Below the pieces are notes generated by a model that did not search any database, was not told the DNA's origin, and worked only from the letters and a program-made list of their open reading frames with translations. The translations under genes and the position numbers were made by a program. A DNA stretch of 64,000 nucleotides from assembly GCF_013372265.1 (NCBI RefSeq), contig NZ_CP054051.1:544263-608262 (forward strand), in the 5' to 3' direction. Shown in pieces: positions 8,214 to 21,956 of the stretch. How positions within the stretch are numbered: position 1 is the first letter of the stretch; each line of letters opens with the position of its first letter. The DNA comes from Aliarcobacter cibarius. Lineage in GTDB: Bacteria > Campylobacterota > Campylobacteria > Campylobacterales > Arcobacteraceae.

Positions 8214-10463
8214 TTTATATTTGATTTTAACATCATACATACTTTCATCTGCTTTTTTAAGCACATAATCTAGTGTATCACCATTTTTATATTCATAGCA
8301 ACCAAAACTACAAGATATTTTTAGATTTTTATTAAAATCAAAACTGATATTTGAAATATGAGTTTGTAAAATATTTATTAAAGAGAGAGTTTGATTTATA
8401 TTTGTTTGAGGTAATGCAATTAAAAATTCATCACCACCCCATCTACCAAAGCTATCAGAGCTTCTTATATGTTTAGAAATAGTATTTGCAACTTTTATTA
8501 AAACTTCATCTCCTGCATGATGACCAAAATTATCATTTATTGGTTTAAAGTCATTTAAATCAAAGAATATAATTGAAAATGGAGTTTTATATCTAGAAGC
8601 CAATTTTATTTCATGTTCACAGATTTCTTCTATTTTTCTTCTATTGAATATATTTGTTAATGTATCATTTGTTGCAAGAGTTAAAAGTTCTTTTTGTATA
8701 CCTTTTCTTAATTTAATCTCTTTGTATAATTTATAATTTAAATATAAAATTAAAGCTATTATTATTAGAAGAGGTATAACAATTTTTAAAAATTGTTGAT
8801 AATTAAGGTTCTCATTAAAATATATTTGGGAATAAGAGTTTAGTATGTTATCTATTTCATCTTTTTTTAGTTTTGAGATTACTAAATCTAAAATATCTTT
8901 AAATTGTCTATCTTTCATACTAAGTTCTATATATGAGTTTAGGTTTATATCTAAAGAAGAGTTGATTTTCAAATCTTTATAATTGTTCTTATTAATACTT
9001 GAATTCAATGAATAAATATTATTTACATAACCATAAATTTCATTTTTCTGAAGAGCTTTAAATGCTAAATCATCGGTCTCAAATTCTATAAATTCAATTT
9101 TTGGATATAATGATAATAGTTTTCCTTTCATATTTAATGAACTTAAAATTCCTATTTTTGTTTTTTCAAAAGTTGATAAATCATTAATGAAATTTTTATC
9201 AACTTTTGTTGCAATTACTAGTGGAATTTTTGCAATAGGTTTTGTATAAATTTTATCTTTTTTATTAGGATAGTCATATGAGTAAACAAAATTTACTTTT
9301 ACACTATTTGAGAAAACGTAAGAAATATTGCCATTTAAAACTTCTTCAGTATTAAAAGGTTTTGATAATTTATCTGATAATAAATGCCAAAAATCTATTT
9401 CAAAACCTTTAAATTCAGTTGTTGATTTAAATGAAAAAGGCGGATTGGAATCTTTTAATAAAAGTGTAAATTGATTTTTATCTAGATAATCTTTTTGACT
9501 ACCATTCAAGATTAAGTACTCTTTATTAAAAATTATTGAGTTTGAGTTAAAAGTATTAATACTTTTATTTATTCCACTATATGTATAAAATTTCTTGATA
9601 TCTTCAATTCTATCTATATTAATATTTCCTAGGATACCCAAATCAAATTTTGATAAATCTTTTAAAACATTGCCCTCATAAATTAATTCATCCAAACTTT
9701 TATTTTGACTATTATATTTTTCAAAAATTAATTTTGCAGTCTCTTTTATATTTGAAAAAGCATATTCCCAACCCATTAATGAAGCTTTATCAAAACTCTG
9801 AACTCTGTAAGGATTTGTCAAAACTTCATTCTGAGATGTAAAAATTATACCTTCGTAGAAATTTAAATTTAAATAATTTGTAGAGAAGTAATTAAAATCT
9901 ATACCATTTTTACTTAAAGTATAAGGTTCATTTGATAGATAACATGCCATAAGATCAGTTTTATTATTGATTAAATCATCTATTTTTCCACTGTGAGGTA
10001 AAATTTTTAGAGTTGACATATCAATATTTTTATCACTATTTAAAATTGATTTTATTGTCGCACTTTCAATAGCGTCATTTGTTATCATAACTCTTTTGTT
10101 TTCTAAATCAGAGACGCTGTTTATATTTTTATTTTTTAAGCTAATTAGTATAAGAGGAGATTCTTGAAAAATACTAGATATGAAGACAACATTTTTATCA
10201 TTGTACTTTTCTAAAATAAGAGAAGATTTTCCAATACCATATGTTGCATCATTATTGATTACTTCATCAACTATATTTACATTTTGGTTAAATGGTTTAA
10301 TTTCTACATCTAATCCAAAATCATCATAAAATCCTTTTTCCTTAGCTATATAGTAACCTGCGAATTGAAATTGGTCAAGCCAGTCCGGATATAAAGTGAT
10401 TTTTTCTTTGGCAAATAAATTTGAATAAATAATTAATATTAATAATAATTTTCTAATAAACAT
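8202..10463 (-). CDS. Diguanylate cyclase with tandem periplasmic-binding sensor domains
   Basis: The 753-residue protein starts with a signal peptide or anchor (residues 1-18). An NMT1/THI5-type binding domain follows (about 20-300, beginning ITLYPDWLDQFQFAGYYIAKEKGFY), then a second domain like SBP_bac_3 (about 320-545). A transmembrane helix (about 560-580) leads to a GGDEF domain (about 595-753). The catalytic motif RWGGDEF lies near residue 675 and the inhibitory site RSSD lies exactly five residues before it, so the cyclase and product-inhibition site both look intact. It probably makes c-di-GMP in response to a periplasmic ligand, perhaps a pyrimidine- or thiamine-like or amino-acid compound; that is inference. 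It lies just downstream of the iron transporter genes in the same direction. Confidence 0.9.
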   Translation of the reverse strand: MFIRKLLLILIIYSNLFAKEKITLYPDWLDQFQFAGYYIAKEKGFYDDFGLDVEIKPFNQNVNIVDEVINNDATYGIGKSSLILEKYNDKNVVFISSIFQESPLILISLKNKNINSVSDLENKRVMITNDAIESATIKSILNSDKNIDMSTLKILPHSGKIDDLINNKTDLMACYLSNEPYTLSKNGIDFNYFSTNYLNLNFYEGIIFTSQNEVLTNPYRVQSFDKASLMGWEYAFSNIKETAKLIFEKYNSQNKSLDELIYEGNVLKDLSKFDLGILGNINIDRIEDIKKFYTYSGINKSINTFNSNSIIFNKEYLILNGSQKDYLDKNQFTLLLKDSNPPFSFKSTTEFKGFEIDFWHLLSDKLSKPFNTEEVLNGNISYVFSNSVKVNFVYSYDYPNKKDKIYTKPIAKIPLVIATKVDKNFINDLSTFEKTKIGILSSLNMKGKLLSLYPKIEFIEFETDDLAFKALQKNEIYGYVNNIYSLNSSINKNNYKDLKINSSLDINLNSYIELSMKDRQFKDILDLVISKLKKDEIDNILNSYSQIYFNENLNYQQFLKIVIPLLIIIALILYLNYKLYKEIKLRKGIQKELLTLATNDTLTNIFNRRKIEEICEHEIKLASRYKTPFSIIFFDLNDFKPINDNFGHHAGDEVLIKVANTISKHIRSSDSFGRWGGDEFLIALPQTNINQTLSLINILQTHISNISFDFNKNLKISCSFGCYEYKNGDTLDYVLKKADESMYDVKIKYKKKV

Positions 10464-10519
10464 TTTTAATGATATAAAAAATTATATAAATACAATATTA
10501 ATCAAAATATTATTTGAAT

Positions 10520-11452
10520 TTAAAATTTCATGATTCTATCTTCAAAACTTAGTTTTACAATATCTCCAACTTTTAAATTTTCATCACTGCTGTTAACTAT
10601 TAAATTCTGTCCATTTGCAAAAATTGTAATTTCATTGAAGTTACCATAAAATATATTTTCTTTTACAATTCCCTCTATTTGACCATTTTCAGATATTTTG
10701 ATATTTTCAGGTCTTATATAACTATTTTCGTCTATTTTTGTTATTTTTCCTAAAAAACTTGCACAATAAAGAGTTTTTGGATTGTTATATAACTCTTTTG
10801 CTGTACCTACTTGTAAAATATCTCCACCATGCATTATTGCGATTCTATCTGAAAGGAAAAAAGCATCTTCTTTGTCATGAGTGATAAATAAAGCAGTTAT
10901 ATTAAACTCTCTTATCATCTCTTTTAATTCAGTTCTTAAAATATTTCTTAGCTCTGTGTCGATATTACTCAATGGCTCATCAAGAAGTAGTATCTTTGGT
11001 TTATTTATGATAGCTCGTGCAAGTGCAACTCTTTGTTGTTGACCTCCACTAAGTTCATGAGGATATTTTTTTTCGTGACCTTTTAATTTAGTTTTTTCTA
11101 GGATTACTTCTAACTTTTCTTTTGAAGCGTTACTTCCAAATAGAATATTTGAAGCAACATTTATATGCGGAAGAAGTGCATAGTTTTGAAATACAATAGC
11201 AACTTTTCTTTTATTAGGTTCAAGATTTATATTGTTTGAAAATACTTTTTCTTGATCTATCGAAATTTCTCCACTATCAGGTTTTTCTAATCCTGCAAGC
11301 ATTCTTAGAAAAGTGGTTTTTCCACTTCCACTAGTTCCTAGAATTGTGAAAATTTCACCTTCAATTAAATCTAGATTAAGACTATTTGCAACGCAAATAT
11401 CACCTTTACAAAATGTTTTTCTTAGATTTTTTATTTCAACTATTTTTTTCAT
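10520..11452 (-). CDS. fbpC: Ferric iron ABC transporter ATPase
   Basis: The 310-residue ATPase has Walker A (GTSGSGKTT, about residue 38), the signature LSGGQQQRVALARA, Walker B ILLLDEPLS and the switch His in FITHDKEDA. A C-terminal TOBE-like extension (about 230-310) is typical of CUT1/FbpC importers. It energises uptake through the adjacent permease. The start ATG at 11452 overlaps the permease stop as ATGA, indicating translational coupling. It closes the fbpABC operon. Assignment to ferric iron rests on the neighbours and on the Fur-like site before the operon. Confidence 0.88.
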   Translation of the reverse strand: MKKIVEIKNLRKTFCKGDICVANSLNLDLIEGEIFTILGTSGSGKTTFLRMLAGLEKPDSGEISIDQEKVFSNNINLEPNKRKVAIVFQNYALLPHINVASNILFGSNASKEKLEVILEKTKLKGHEKKYPHELSGGQQQRVALARAIINKPKILLLDEPLSNIDTELRNILRTELKEMIREFNITALFITHDKEDAFFLSDRIAIMHGGDILQVGTAKELYNNPKTLYCASFLGKITKIDENSYIRPENIKISENGQIEGIVKENIFYGNFNEITIFANGQNLIVNSSDENLKVGDIVKLSFEDRIMKF

Positions 11453-13017
11453 TTCATCTTTCTTTTTGGTTTATAATTTAAAAGTAATACAGCAATTGCA
11501 GTTGAGCAAACAAGTATTAAAGAAGGAAATCCTGTTTTATAAAGCATTTCATTACTTGCTAATTCATAAACTCTAATTGCTAAAGTATCATAGTTAAATG
11601 GTCTTAAAATTAAAGTAGCTGGTAGCTCTTTTGCTATGTCAATATATAAAATTAAAAATCCACTTAATAAATATGGTTTTAAAATTGGAAGATAAATTTT
11701 AAATATTGACTCTTTTTCATTTTTACAAAAAATTTTACTAGCATCATCAAGAGAACTATTGATTTTACTAAAACCATTTTCAACACTTCCAATGCTTGAA
11801 GCAAAATATCTAGTGGCATAAGCATAAATTAAAATAATAAAAGAGCCACTAAAGAACATATATCCTAAAGCTTTGTCAATATAATTTGCTATTAAAAGTA
11901 ATCCAACAGCTACTACAGCTCCTGGGATAGAATATCCTAGCATAGAAAGCTTATGCGTTATACTTGAAAATTTTGTTGGAAATTTTCTTAAAAAATATAC
12001 TATAAAGAATGCTAAGAATATTATAAAAGAACTAGATATTATATTTAGTTTTAGTGTATTAAATAAATATGAAAATGCTGTAAAATCTAAAGTATTAATA
12101 TCTAAAAATGTCCAATAAATTAACACAGAAGTTGGAATAAAAAGTGTTATAGAAGCTATTAAAAATGAGATTAAAAATGCTAAAAAATTCCATTTACCCT
12201 TTAAATTTATTTTAGAAGCTTTTTCATCACTATTTGTAGAGCTTGAAAATCTAAATTTTTTTCTAATGTTATGTTCAACTAAAAGAATAGAAAATACAAA
12301 AATTAGTAAAACAATAGCTATATTAATAGCTCCACTTAAATCACCATAACCAAACCAATTTTTAAAAATTCCAACGCTAAATGTTTCAACTCCAAAATAT
12401 AAAACTGTACCATAGTCGCTTAGTGTTTCCATAATAGCTAAAATTGCTCCCGCAAAAATAGCAGGGTATGACAAAGGAAGATAAACTTTAAAAAAAGCAT
12501 TTACAGGATTTAATTTTTGTAAAGAAATTAGTTCAACTATAGTTTTTGAAATCATAGAAAAAGAGACTCTAGCTAAAATAAAAACATAAGGAAACATAGC
12601 AATAGTAAATATAAATATTGCACCAGGCATATTTAAAATGTCAAGTTTTATAGATGTATCATCAAAAAATTGTGATAGAAGTCCACGAAATTCAAAAAAA
12701 CCAACGTATGTGTAACCAAATATGTATGCAGGGTAAGCTAAAGGAAGAACAAAACAAATTGAGAAGAATTTACTTCCGAAATATTCAAATCTTGCACTTA
12801 AATAAGAAGTAATTACTCCAATGATTACTACAAATATTGCAGTACCTACTATTAAATACGATGTATTTAATGTATAGTCTAATAAAAAGCTACTTTCTAA
12901 ATATTCTTTGTTTAATGAGCCACTAAAAAGAAAATATACTATTAGAATTAAAATAGGTAAAGAGATTAATAACCCCAAAATAGGGGCTATAAAAGATTTT
13001 AGATTTTTTATTTCCAA
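11449..13017 (-). CDS. fbpB: Ferric iron ABC transporter permease
   Basis: The 522-residue inner-membrane protein has about twelve hydrophobic helices arranged as two fused permease modules, as in FbpB/AfuB/ThiP. Each half contains a BPD-type coupling loop: one around SLQKLNPVNAFFKVYLPLSYP, near residue 175, and one around IFKIYLPILKPYLLSG in the second half. The frame starts with TTG at 13017, inside the last codons of fbpA (10-bp overlap), with AAGG close upstream; no better start is seen. It carries ferric iron across the inner membrane with FbpC. Confidence 0.88.
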   Translation of the reverse strand: MEIKNLKSFIAPILGLLISLPILILIVYFLFSGSLNKEYLESSFLLDYTLNTSYLIVGTAIFVVIIGVITSYLSARFEYFGSKFFSICFVLPLAYPAYIFGYTYVGFFEFRGLLSQFFDDTSIKLDILNMPGAIFIFTIAMFPYVFILARVSFSMISKTIVELISLQKLNPVNAFFKVYLPLSYPAIFAGAILAIMETLSDYGTVLYFGVETFSVGIFKNWFGYGDLSGAINIAIVLLIFVFSILLVEHNIRKKFRFSSSTNSDEKASKINLKGKWNFLAFLISFLIASITLFIPTSVLIYWTFLDINTLDFTAFSYLFNTLKLNIISSSFIIFLAFFIVYFLRKFPTKFSSITHKLSMLGYSIPGAVVAVGLLLIANYIDKALGYMFFSGSFIILIYAYATRYFASSIGSVENGFSKINSSLDDASKIFCKNEKESIFKIYLPILKPYLLSGFLILYIDIAKELPATLILRPFNYDTLAIRVYELASNEMLYKTGFPSLILVCSTAIAVLLLNYKPKRKMK

Positions 13018-14015
13018 TTTCCTTTTGTTGCTATTTCAACAGCTTTTTTTGTCTCTTTCCCAACTTTATTTAAAGCTATTGTATCTTCTTTGAATTCACC
13101 CCATGAAGCTACAATTCCAGCTGGTTTAACTTTCGGATTTATTGGATATTCATAATTTCCTTGAGCTAATTCTCCTTGAGCTTCAACACTTGTTAAGAAT
13201 TCTATTAATTTTATAGCATTTTCTTTATTTGGTGAAAATTTAGTAACACCTGCTCCAGAGATATTTATATGTGTTCCTGTTGTATTTTGTGCAGGAAAAA
13301 ATACTTTTACCTCTTTTGCAATGCTTTCATCAACTTTATCTCCACTATTTGCCATAACACCTAAATAGTAAGAGTTTACAATAGCTATATCAGCTTCTCC
13401 AGAAGCAACTGCTCTTATTTGATCTTTGTCAGCACCTTTTGGATTTCTAGCAAAATTTTCTACTAAACCTTTTACAAACTCTAACGATTTTTCTTCTCCA
13501 TTATGTGCAATAATAGAAGCAAGAAGTGATTTATTATATGCATTTGTAGAACTTCTTGTTATCACTTTACCTTTAAATTCAGGTTTTGTAAGAGAAAAAT
13601 AATCACTTAAATCTTTTGGATCAATTTTTTTAGGGTTATAAACAAAAAGTCTGGCTCTTTTTGTGATTGCAAACCATTTTCCATCTTCATCTCTTAAGTG
13701 ACTTGGAATATTTTCTTCTAAAGTTTTCGAAGTTGCTGATTGAAGTAAATCTCTCTCTTTTGCTTCATATAAATTTCCAATGTCTGCAGTTATAAGTATA
13801 TCAGCTGGACTATTTGCACCTTCTATTGAAAGTCTTGAAACTAGTTCTTCGGCTTTTGCTGTTACAAGATTTACTTTAATTCCAGTTTTTTCTTCAAATT
13901 TTTTAAATAGTGCTTTATCTGAATCATAATGTCTTTGAGAATATACATTTACTTCATTTGTAGCAAATAAAATATTTGTAAAAAGCAAAGAACAAATTGC
14001 TAATTTTTTAAACAT
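13008..14015 (-). CDS. fbpA: Ferric iron-binding periplasmic protein
   Basis: The 335-residue protein has a cleavable signal peptide (MFKKLAICSLLFTNILFA). The mature start NEVNVYSQRHYDSDKALFKKFEE is split here into its features: VYSQRHY near the N-terminus is the iron-coordinating region of the FbpA/FutA type. The tyrosine pair in NSYYLG (about residue 216) provides further Fe(III) ligands. It captures Fe(III) in the periplasm and delivers it to FbpBC. AAAGGACAC precedes the ATG. A Fur-box-like sequence lies about 90 bp upstream, so expression should rise under iron limitation. It heads the operon fbpABC. Confidence 0.9.
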   Translation of the reverse strand: MFKKLAICSLLFTNILFATNEVNVYSQRHYDSDKALFKKFEEKTGIKVNLVTAKAEELVSRLSIEGANSPADILITADIGNLYEAKERDLLQSATSKTLEENIPSHLRDEDGKWFAITKRARLFVYNPKKIDPKDLSDYFSLTKPEFKGKVITRSSTNAYNKSLLASIIAHNGEEKSLEFVKGLVENFARNPKGADKDQIRAVASGEADIAIVNSYYLGVMANSGDKVDESIAKEVKVFFPAQNTTGTHINISGAGVTKFSPNKENAIKLIEFLTSVEAQGELAQGNYEYPINPKVKPAGIVASWGEFKEDTIALNKVGKETKKAVEIATKGNWK

Positions 14016-14102
14016 TTTTTGTGTCCTTTAAATTTATTTAATAATCGAATTCAATCTTAATGAAGAATCTTATAATTTTTAAACTTTGATATATCTTAAT
14101 AT

Positions 14103-14121
14103 TAAGAATGATTATCAAAAG
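14103..14121 (-). promoter_or_regulatory. Fur-box-like site upstream of fbpA
   Basis: TAAGAATGATTATCAAAAG matches the core of the Fur consensus (AATGATTATCA). It lies in the 168-bp gap between fbpA (minus) and pabA (plus), where iron-loaded Fur would repress fbpABC. It might also touch the plus-strand promoter, whose TATAAT candidate is at 14152-14157. Confidence 0.65.
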
Positions 14122-14183
14122 TATAAAAGATATGATTTAAAACTTTATTGGTATAATAATGGAATTTTTATAGAGGATTTATA

Positions 14184-14753
14184 ATGGTTTTAATGATTGA
14201 TAATTATGATAGCTTCACATACAATATTGTACAGTATTGCCTAGAACTAGGTGCAGATTTGAAAGTTATTAGAAATGATGAGTTAAGTTTAGAAGAGATA
14301 AAGGCTTTAAATCCTGAAAAGATAATAATATCTCCAGGTCCAGCTACTCCAAATGAAGCTGGAGTTTGTCTTGAAGTTATAAAAGAGTTTGCAGGAGTTG
14401 TTCCAATTTTTGGTATATGTTTAGGACATCAGGCAATTGCTCAGGTTTTTGGAGCAAAAGTAGTGCGCGCAAAAAATATGATGCATGGTAAAACTTCTCG
14501 AATAAAAGTTCTAAAAAGTACAAAAATATTTGATACTTTACCAGAAGAGTTTATTCAAACAAGATATCACTCTTTAATAGTGGAAAATATAGATTTACCA
14601 GATGATATAATTGTTACATCAAAAAGTCTAGATGATGGAGAAATAATGTCTTTAGAAATTAAAGGTAAAAATATTTATGGTGTGCAATTTCATCCAGAGT
14701 CAATTTTAAGTGAATATGGTCATAAAATCATAGATAATTTCTTAAAAATATAA
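14184..14753 (+). CDS. pabA: Glutamine amidotransferase subunit of aminodeoxychorismate/anthranilate synthase
   Basis: This 189-residue class I glutamine amidotransferase has the catalytic triad: Cys in FGICLGHQ, and His and Glu in GVQFHPESI. It also has the N-terminal MIDNYDSFTYNIVQY and the HGKTS motif typical of PabA/TrpG. It releases ammonia from glutamine for the chorismate-using partner in folate or tryptophan synthesis. No trp or pab partner lies nearby, so PabA versus TrpG cannot be decided; many bacteria use one subunit for both. AGAGGA precedes the ATG. The next gene starts 2 bp after the stop, indicating one transcript. Confidence 0.85.
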   Translation: MVLMIDNYDSFTYNIVQYCLELGADLKVIRNDELSLEEIKALNPEKIIISPGPATPNEAGVCLEVIKEFAGVVPIFGICLGHQAIAQVFGAKVVRAKNMMHGKTSRIKVLKSTKIFDTLPEEFIQTRYHSLIVENIDLPDDIIVTSKSLDDGEIMSLEIKGKNIYGVQFHPESILSEYGHKIIDNFLKI

Positions 14754-14755
14754 TT

Positions 14756-15949
14756 ATGAACCAAAATAGATTTAAAATTTACTTTTTTTTACTTCTTATT
14801 TTTATTACAGGATTATTATTTTTAAAAGTGGAATACTCTTTGAGTATTTCATATAAAGAAGCTTTAAATTTATTTGTAAATGAATCTGTTTTATCTATTA
14901 TTACAAATATTTCTACCTATATTTTTGGACAAAATGATTTGGCATTAAGAGGACCTTTTGTAATTTTTTATGTTTTAAGCTCATTCTTAATGTATAAAAT
15001 TACAAAAAATTATTTTAAATATGAGAAAGATAGATTTATAAATATAGTAATATTTATGACATTACCTGGTGTTTTAAGTGCTTCTTTATTAGTTAATACA
15101 GCAATAATAGTTATCTTTTTTACTTTAATTTATATTTATTATTATCAAACATACCAAAAACATTTGTATGTAATTCTTCCATTTTTACTTTTAGTTGATA
15201 ACTCTTTTGCCATATTATTTTTATCACTGTTTTTCTTTTCTTTTAAAACAAAAGATAGACTATTATTGTATTTAAGTGTAACATTATTCTTTTTATCACT
15301 TTATATATATGGATTCTCAACTGATGGAAAACCAAAAGGTTTTTTAATAGATACTGTTGGTATTTATTCAGCAATATTTTCACCAGTATTATTTTTATAT
15401 TTTTTATATGCTATATATAAGGTAGCTTTTTCGAAAGATACAAATTTAGTTTGGTATATAAGTTTTACAGCATTAATTTTGTCCATAATAATATCTTTTA
15501 GGCAAAGAGTTTATATAGAAGACTTTGCACCATTTGTTGTGATTTTTTTACCAATGATGTTAAAAATGTTTTTAAATGCATATAGAGTTAGACTTAAAGA
15601 GTTTAGAAAAGCTTACAATATTTTGGCTATTTTAATTATCTTTATGCTTTTTATAAACGTATTTTTAACTTTTATAAATAAACCTTTATATTATGTTCTA
15701 CCTGAACCAAAAAAACATTTTGTTTACCAATACCACTTTGCAAAAGATTTATCAAAAGAATTAAAGGCAAAAAATATAAATAATATTATAGTAGATGATA
15801 ATGAATTAGCTTTGAGATTAAAGTTTTATCAAATAGAAGTTGGAGATAGATATTTTTTATCTACAAAAGAATTTTATAATTATGATGAAAAAATAGCTAT
15901 AAATTATCTAGGTAAAGATATATTTTTTGTCTATATTAAAAAATTATAA
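14756..15949 (+). CDS. Polytopic membrane protein, glycosyltransferase-39-like
   Basis: The 397-residue protein has about nine to ten hydrophobic helices and a short soluble C-terminus (about 325-397). The topology, an early lumenal loop with a paired YKEAL and the segment ALRGPFVIFYVLSS, resembles ArnT/PMT-type glycosyltransferase family 39 proteins, although the DxxD/ExxD catalytic acid pair is not clear. Such enzymes move sugars from polyprenyl-phosphate carriers in the inner membrane. The gene starts 2 bp after pabA and its TAA overlaps the presumed start of the pseudopilin gene. Assignment is by pattern only. Confidence 0.6.
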   Translation: MNQNRFKIYFFLLLIFITGLLFLKVEYSLSISYKEALNLFVNESVLSIITNISTYIFGQNDLALRGPFVIFYVLSSFLMYKITKNYFKYEKDRFINIVIFMTLPGVLSASLLVNTAIIVIFFTLIYIYYYQTYQKHLYVILPFLLLVDNSFAILFLSLFFFSFKTKDRLLLYLSVTLFFLSLYIYGFSTDGKPKGFLIDTVGIYSAIFSPVLFLYFLYAIYKVAFSKDTNLVWYISFTALILSIIISFRQRVYIEDFAPFVVIFLPMMLKMFLNAYRVRLKEFRKAYNILAILIIFMLFINVFLTFINKPLYYVLPEPKKHFVYQYHFAKDLSKELKAKNINNIIVDDNELALRLKFYQIEVGDRYFLSTKEFYNYDEKIAINYLGKDIFFVYIKKL

Positions 15950-16563
15950 TCAAGAAAGCATCGATATTATTTGAATTTATACTAATAATATTGCTTGTAT
16001 CAATAATATATTCTATATTTATTCCAAAGAATAATATAAATAAATTTCATGAACTTAAAAATAGAGTTACTTTATATTTGAAACTTCTTAGATATCAAGC
16101 TTTGCTAGATCATAAGTATGATGAAGATATTTCATTATGGAATAAAAAAAGATGGACAATGAAATTTTTTAGATGTAATCAAAATATTGGAGGAATATAT
16201 TTTGTCATATATAGTGATAATAATATGACAGGTCATCCGAATCAAATAGAAAGTTTAAAAGATCCTCTTACAAATAAGTATATATATTCAACTAATTCTT
16301 GTGAAGAAAACATGTCAAATAGTAAATATGCATTACTTACAAAAAATTATAATATTAAAAATATTGATATGAGTTGTAATAATACAGATTCATTAGGACA
16401 ACTTTCTTTTGGAAATGATGGAAGAGTTTATTCCAAGTTATCAAATTTTTCAAATGAAAAATATTCATATGAAATAAGTGACTCATGTAATATAAGATTC
16501 ATATCAAACGATAATGAGATTTTTGAGATAAAAATTTCACCAAATACTGGACAGATACAATGA
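15949..16563 (+). CDS. Type II pseudopilin-like protein with apparent ATC start
   Basis: The frame reads IKKA-SILFEFILIILLVSIIYSIFIP in outline: a basic leader ending in Ala, then a hydrophobic helix with Glu at mature position +5. This is the pattern recognised by prepilin peptidase. No ATG, GTG or TTG lies between the upstream in-frame stop (15937) and the TTG at 15991. A TTG start would remove the leader and half of the helix. ATC at 15949 forms TAATC with the stop of the previous gene, where TAATG would be expected, so I take it as the start, giving 204 residues. The rest is a globular domain with four cysteines (FRC, NSC, MSC, DSC). Either a rare ATC start or an inactivating start-codon change is possible. 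Confidence 0.55.
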   Translation: MKKASILFEFILIILLVSIIYSIFIPKNNINKFHELKNRVTLYLKLLRYQALLDHKYDEDISLWNKKRWTMKFFRCNQNIGGIYFVIYSDNNMTGHPNQIESLKDPLTNKYIYSTNSCEENMSNSKYALLTKNYNIKNIDMSCNNTDSLGQLSFGNDGRVYSKLSNFSNEKYSYEISDSCNIRFISNDNEIFEIKISPNTGQIQ

Positions 16564-16609
16564 AATTAGACAATTTCCAAAATTTAAGCGACATTTAAGC
16601 TTATAGCTC

Positions 16610-16638
16610 TTGACAACTGAGAAAAATCCTATTATAAT
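16610..16638 (+). promoter_or_regulatory. rRNA operon promoter
   Basis: TTGACA (16610-16615) and TATAAT (16633-16638) with 17 bp between is a perfect sigma-70 consensus, about 240 bp before the 16S start. The remaining leader up to 16878 carries no gene; it holds a small hairpin ACAAGAA/TTCTTGT (16764-16783) and the 5' arm of the 16S processing stalk. Confidence 0.9.
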
Positions 16639-16705
16639 TCCCGTCCAATTTGACCGAGAGAGGTTAAGTTAAGATCTTTAAAAAATGAAGTAAGTTTGTA
16701 AAGAT

Positions 16706-16741
16706 AATAATCTTTGTAAACCGAATATGTTAATCTTAAAT
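16706..16741 (+). other. 5' arm of 16S precursor processing stalk
   Basis: This 36-nt stretch is complementary to 18447-18481 downstream of 16S, apart from G-U pairs and one bulged base. In the precursor the two would pair and bring the 16S ends together, the usual substrate for RNase III. Confidence 0.75.
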
Positions 16742-16878
16742 ATTCAATACAAAAAAATAATGAACAAGAAGTCAAATTCTTGTCTATAAATTTGAGTGAT
16801 AATTTTGTAATTTAGTAATAAAAAACAAAAATGTCAGTTTCATACACTACATAATGATTAATTAGATTAATCAATAAT

Positions 16879-18395
<1,517 letters not shown>

Positions 18396-18446
18396 CAGAG
18401 AAATAAGTTAAGATTTGTTTCTTAACTATTCAGAAGAACAAAGAAG

Positions 18447-18481
18447 ATTTAAGATAATATGTTCGGTTTATAAAGATTATT
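18447..18481 (+). other. 3' arm of 16S precursor processing stalk
   Basis: Reverse complement matches 16706-16741 with G-U wobbles and a one-base bulge. It lies between the 16S 3' end and tRNA-Ile. Confidence 0.75.
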
Positions 18482-18498
18482 TGAAAAAATAGGTGAAG

Positions 18499-18575
18499 GG
18501 GCCTATAGCTCAGCTGGCTAGAGCGCTCGACTGATAATCGTGAGGTCTCAGGTTCAAGTCCTGATAGGCCCACCA
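18499..18575 (+). tRNA. tRNA-Ile (GAT)
   Basis: The 77-nt cloverleaf has acceptor GGGCCTA/TAGGCCC, anticodon GAT at 18533-18535, T-loop GGTTCAAGTCC and an encoded CCA. It is a spacer tRNA of the rRNA operon, matured from the precursor. Confidence 0.97.
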
Positions 18576-18585
18576 TAAATAATCT

Positions 18586-18661
18586 GGGGAATTAGCTCAG
18601 CTGGGAGAGCGCCTGCTTTGCACGCAGGAGGTCAGCGGTTCGATCCCGCTATTCTCCACCA
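18586..18661 (+). tRNA. tRNA-Ala (TGC)
   Basis: The 76-nt cloverleaf has acceptor GGGGAAT/ATTCTCC, anticodon TGC at 18619-18621 and an encoded CCA. It is the second spacer tRNA, 10 bp after tRNA-Ile. Confidence 0.97.
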
Positions 18662-19033
18662 TCTATTAAACTTAAGAGTGTAAGAGCTTTTAAAGTTTTA
18701 ATATAAGTTTTATAATATGATTATAAGATTTATATTAGAACTTAATAAAATAGGTTTCTAAATGATATTTAAAAATATAATGTTAAAGTCTTTAAAATTT
18801 TTTCGTAAATTTGAATAGCGATATTTAAATTTAAATAAAAAAATTTCATATCTAAAAAATTTAATAGAGATATTAAATATAACTATAGATAACACAACTA
18901 TATTATTGAACAATATGTTTAATAAGATAGTAGCCAAAGAATATTATCAAATTTAGAAGTTTTAGTTAAACTAGAATTTTTAGGCAAGAAAAAAGGAACC
19001 TGAATAAAATCGTAAGATTTTTTTAGGCTCCGT
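18662..19033 (+). other. Spacer before 23S with processing-stalk arms, no gene
   Basis: This 372-nt AT-rich spacer has no coding frame. Two segments pair with the 23S trailer: 18778-18794 with 22037-22053 (17 nt, perfect), and 18912-18939 with 21957-21985 (near perfect). Together they make an extended stalk closing the 23S precursor. A separate imperfect hairpin lies at about 18993-19031 (GGAACCTGAA opposite TTTAGGCTCC), immediately before mature 23S. Confidence 0.75.
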
Positions 19034-21946
<2,913 letters not shown>

Positions 21947-21956
21947 AAACAATTTT

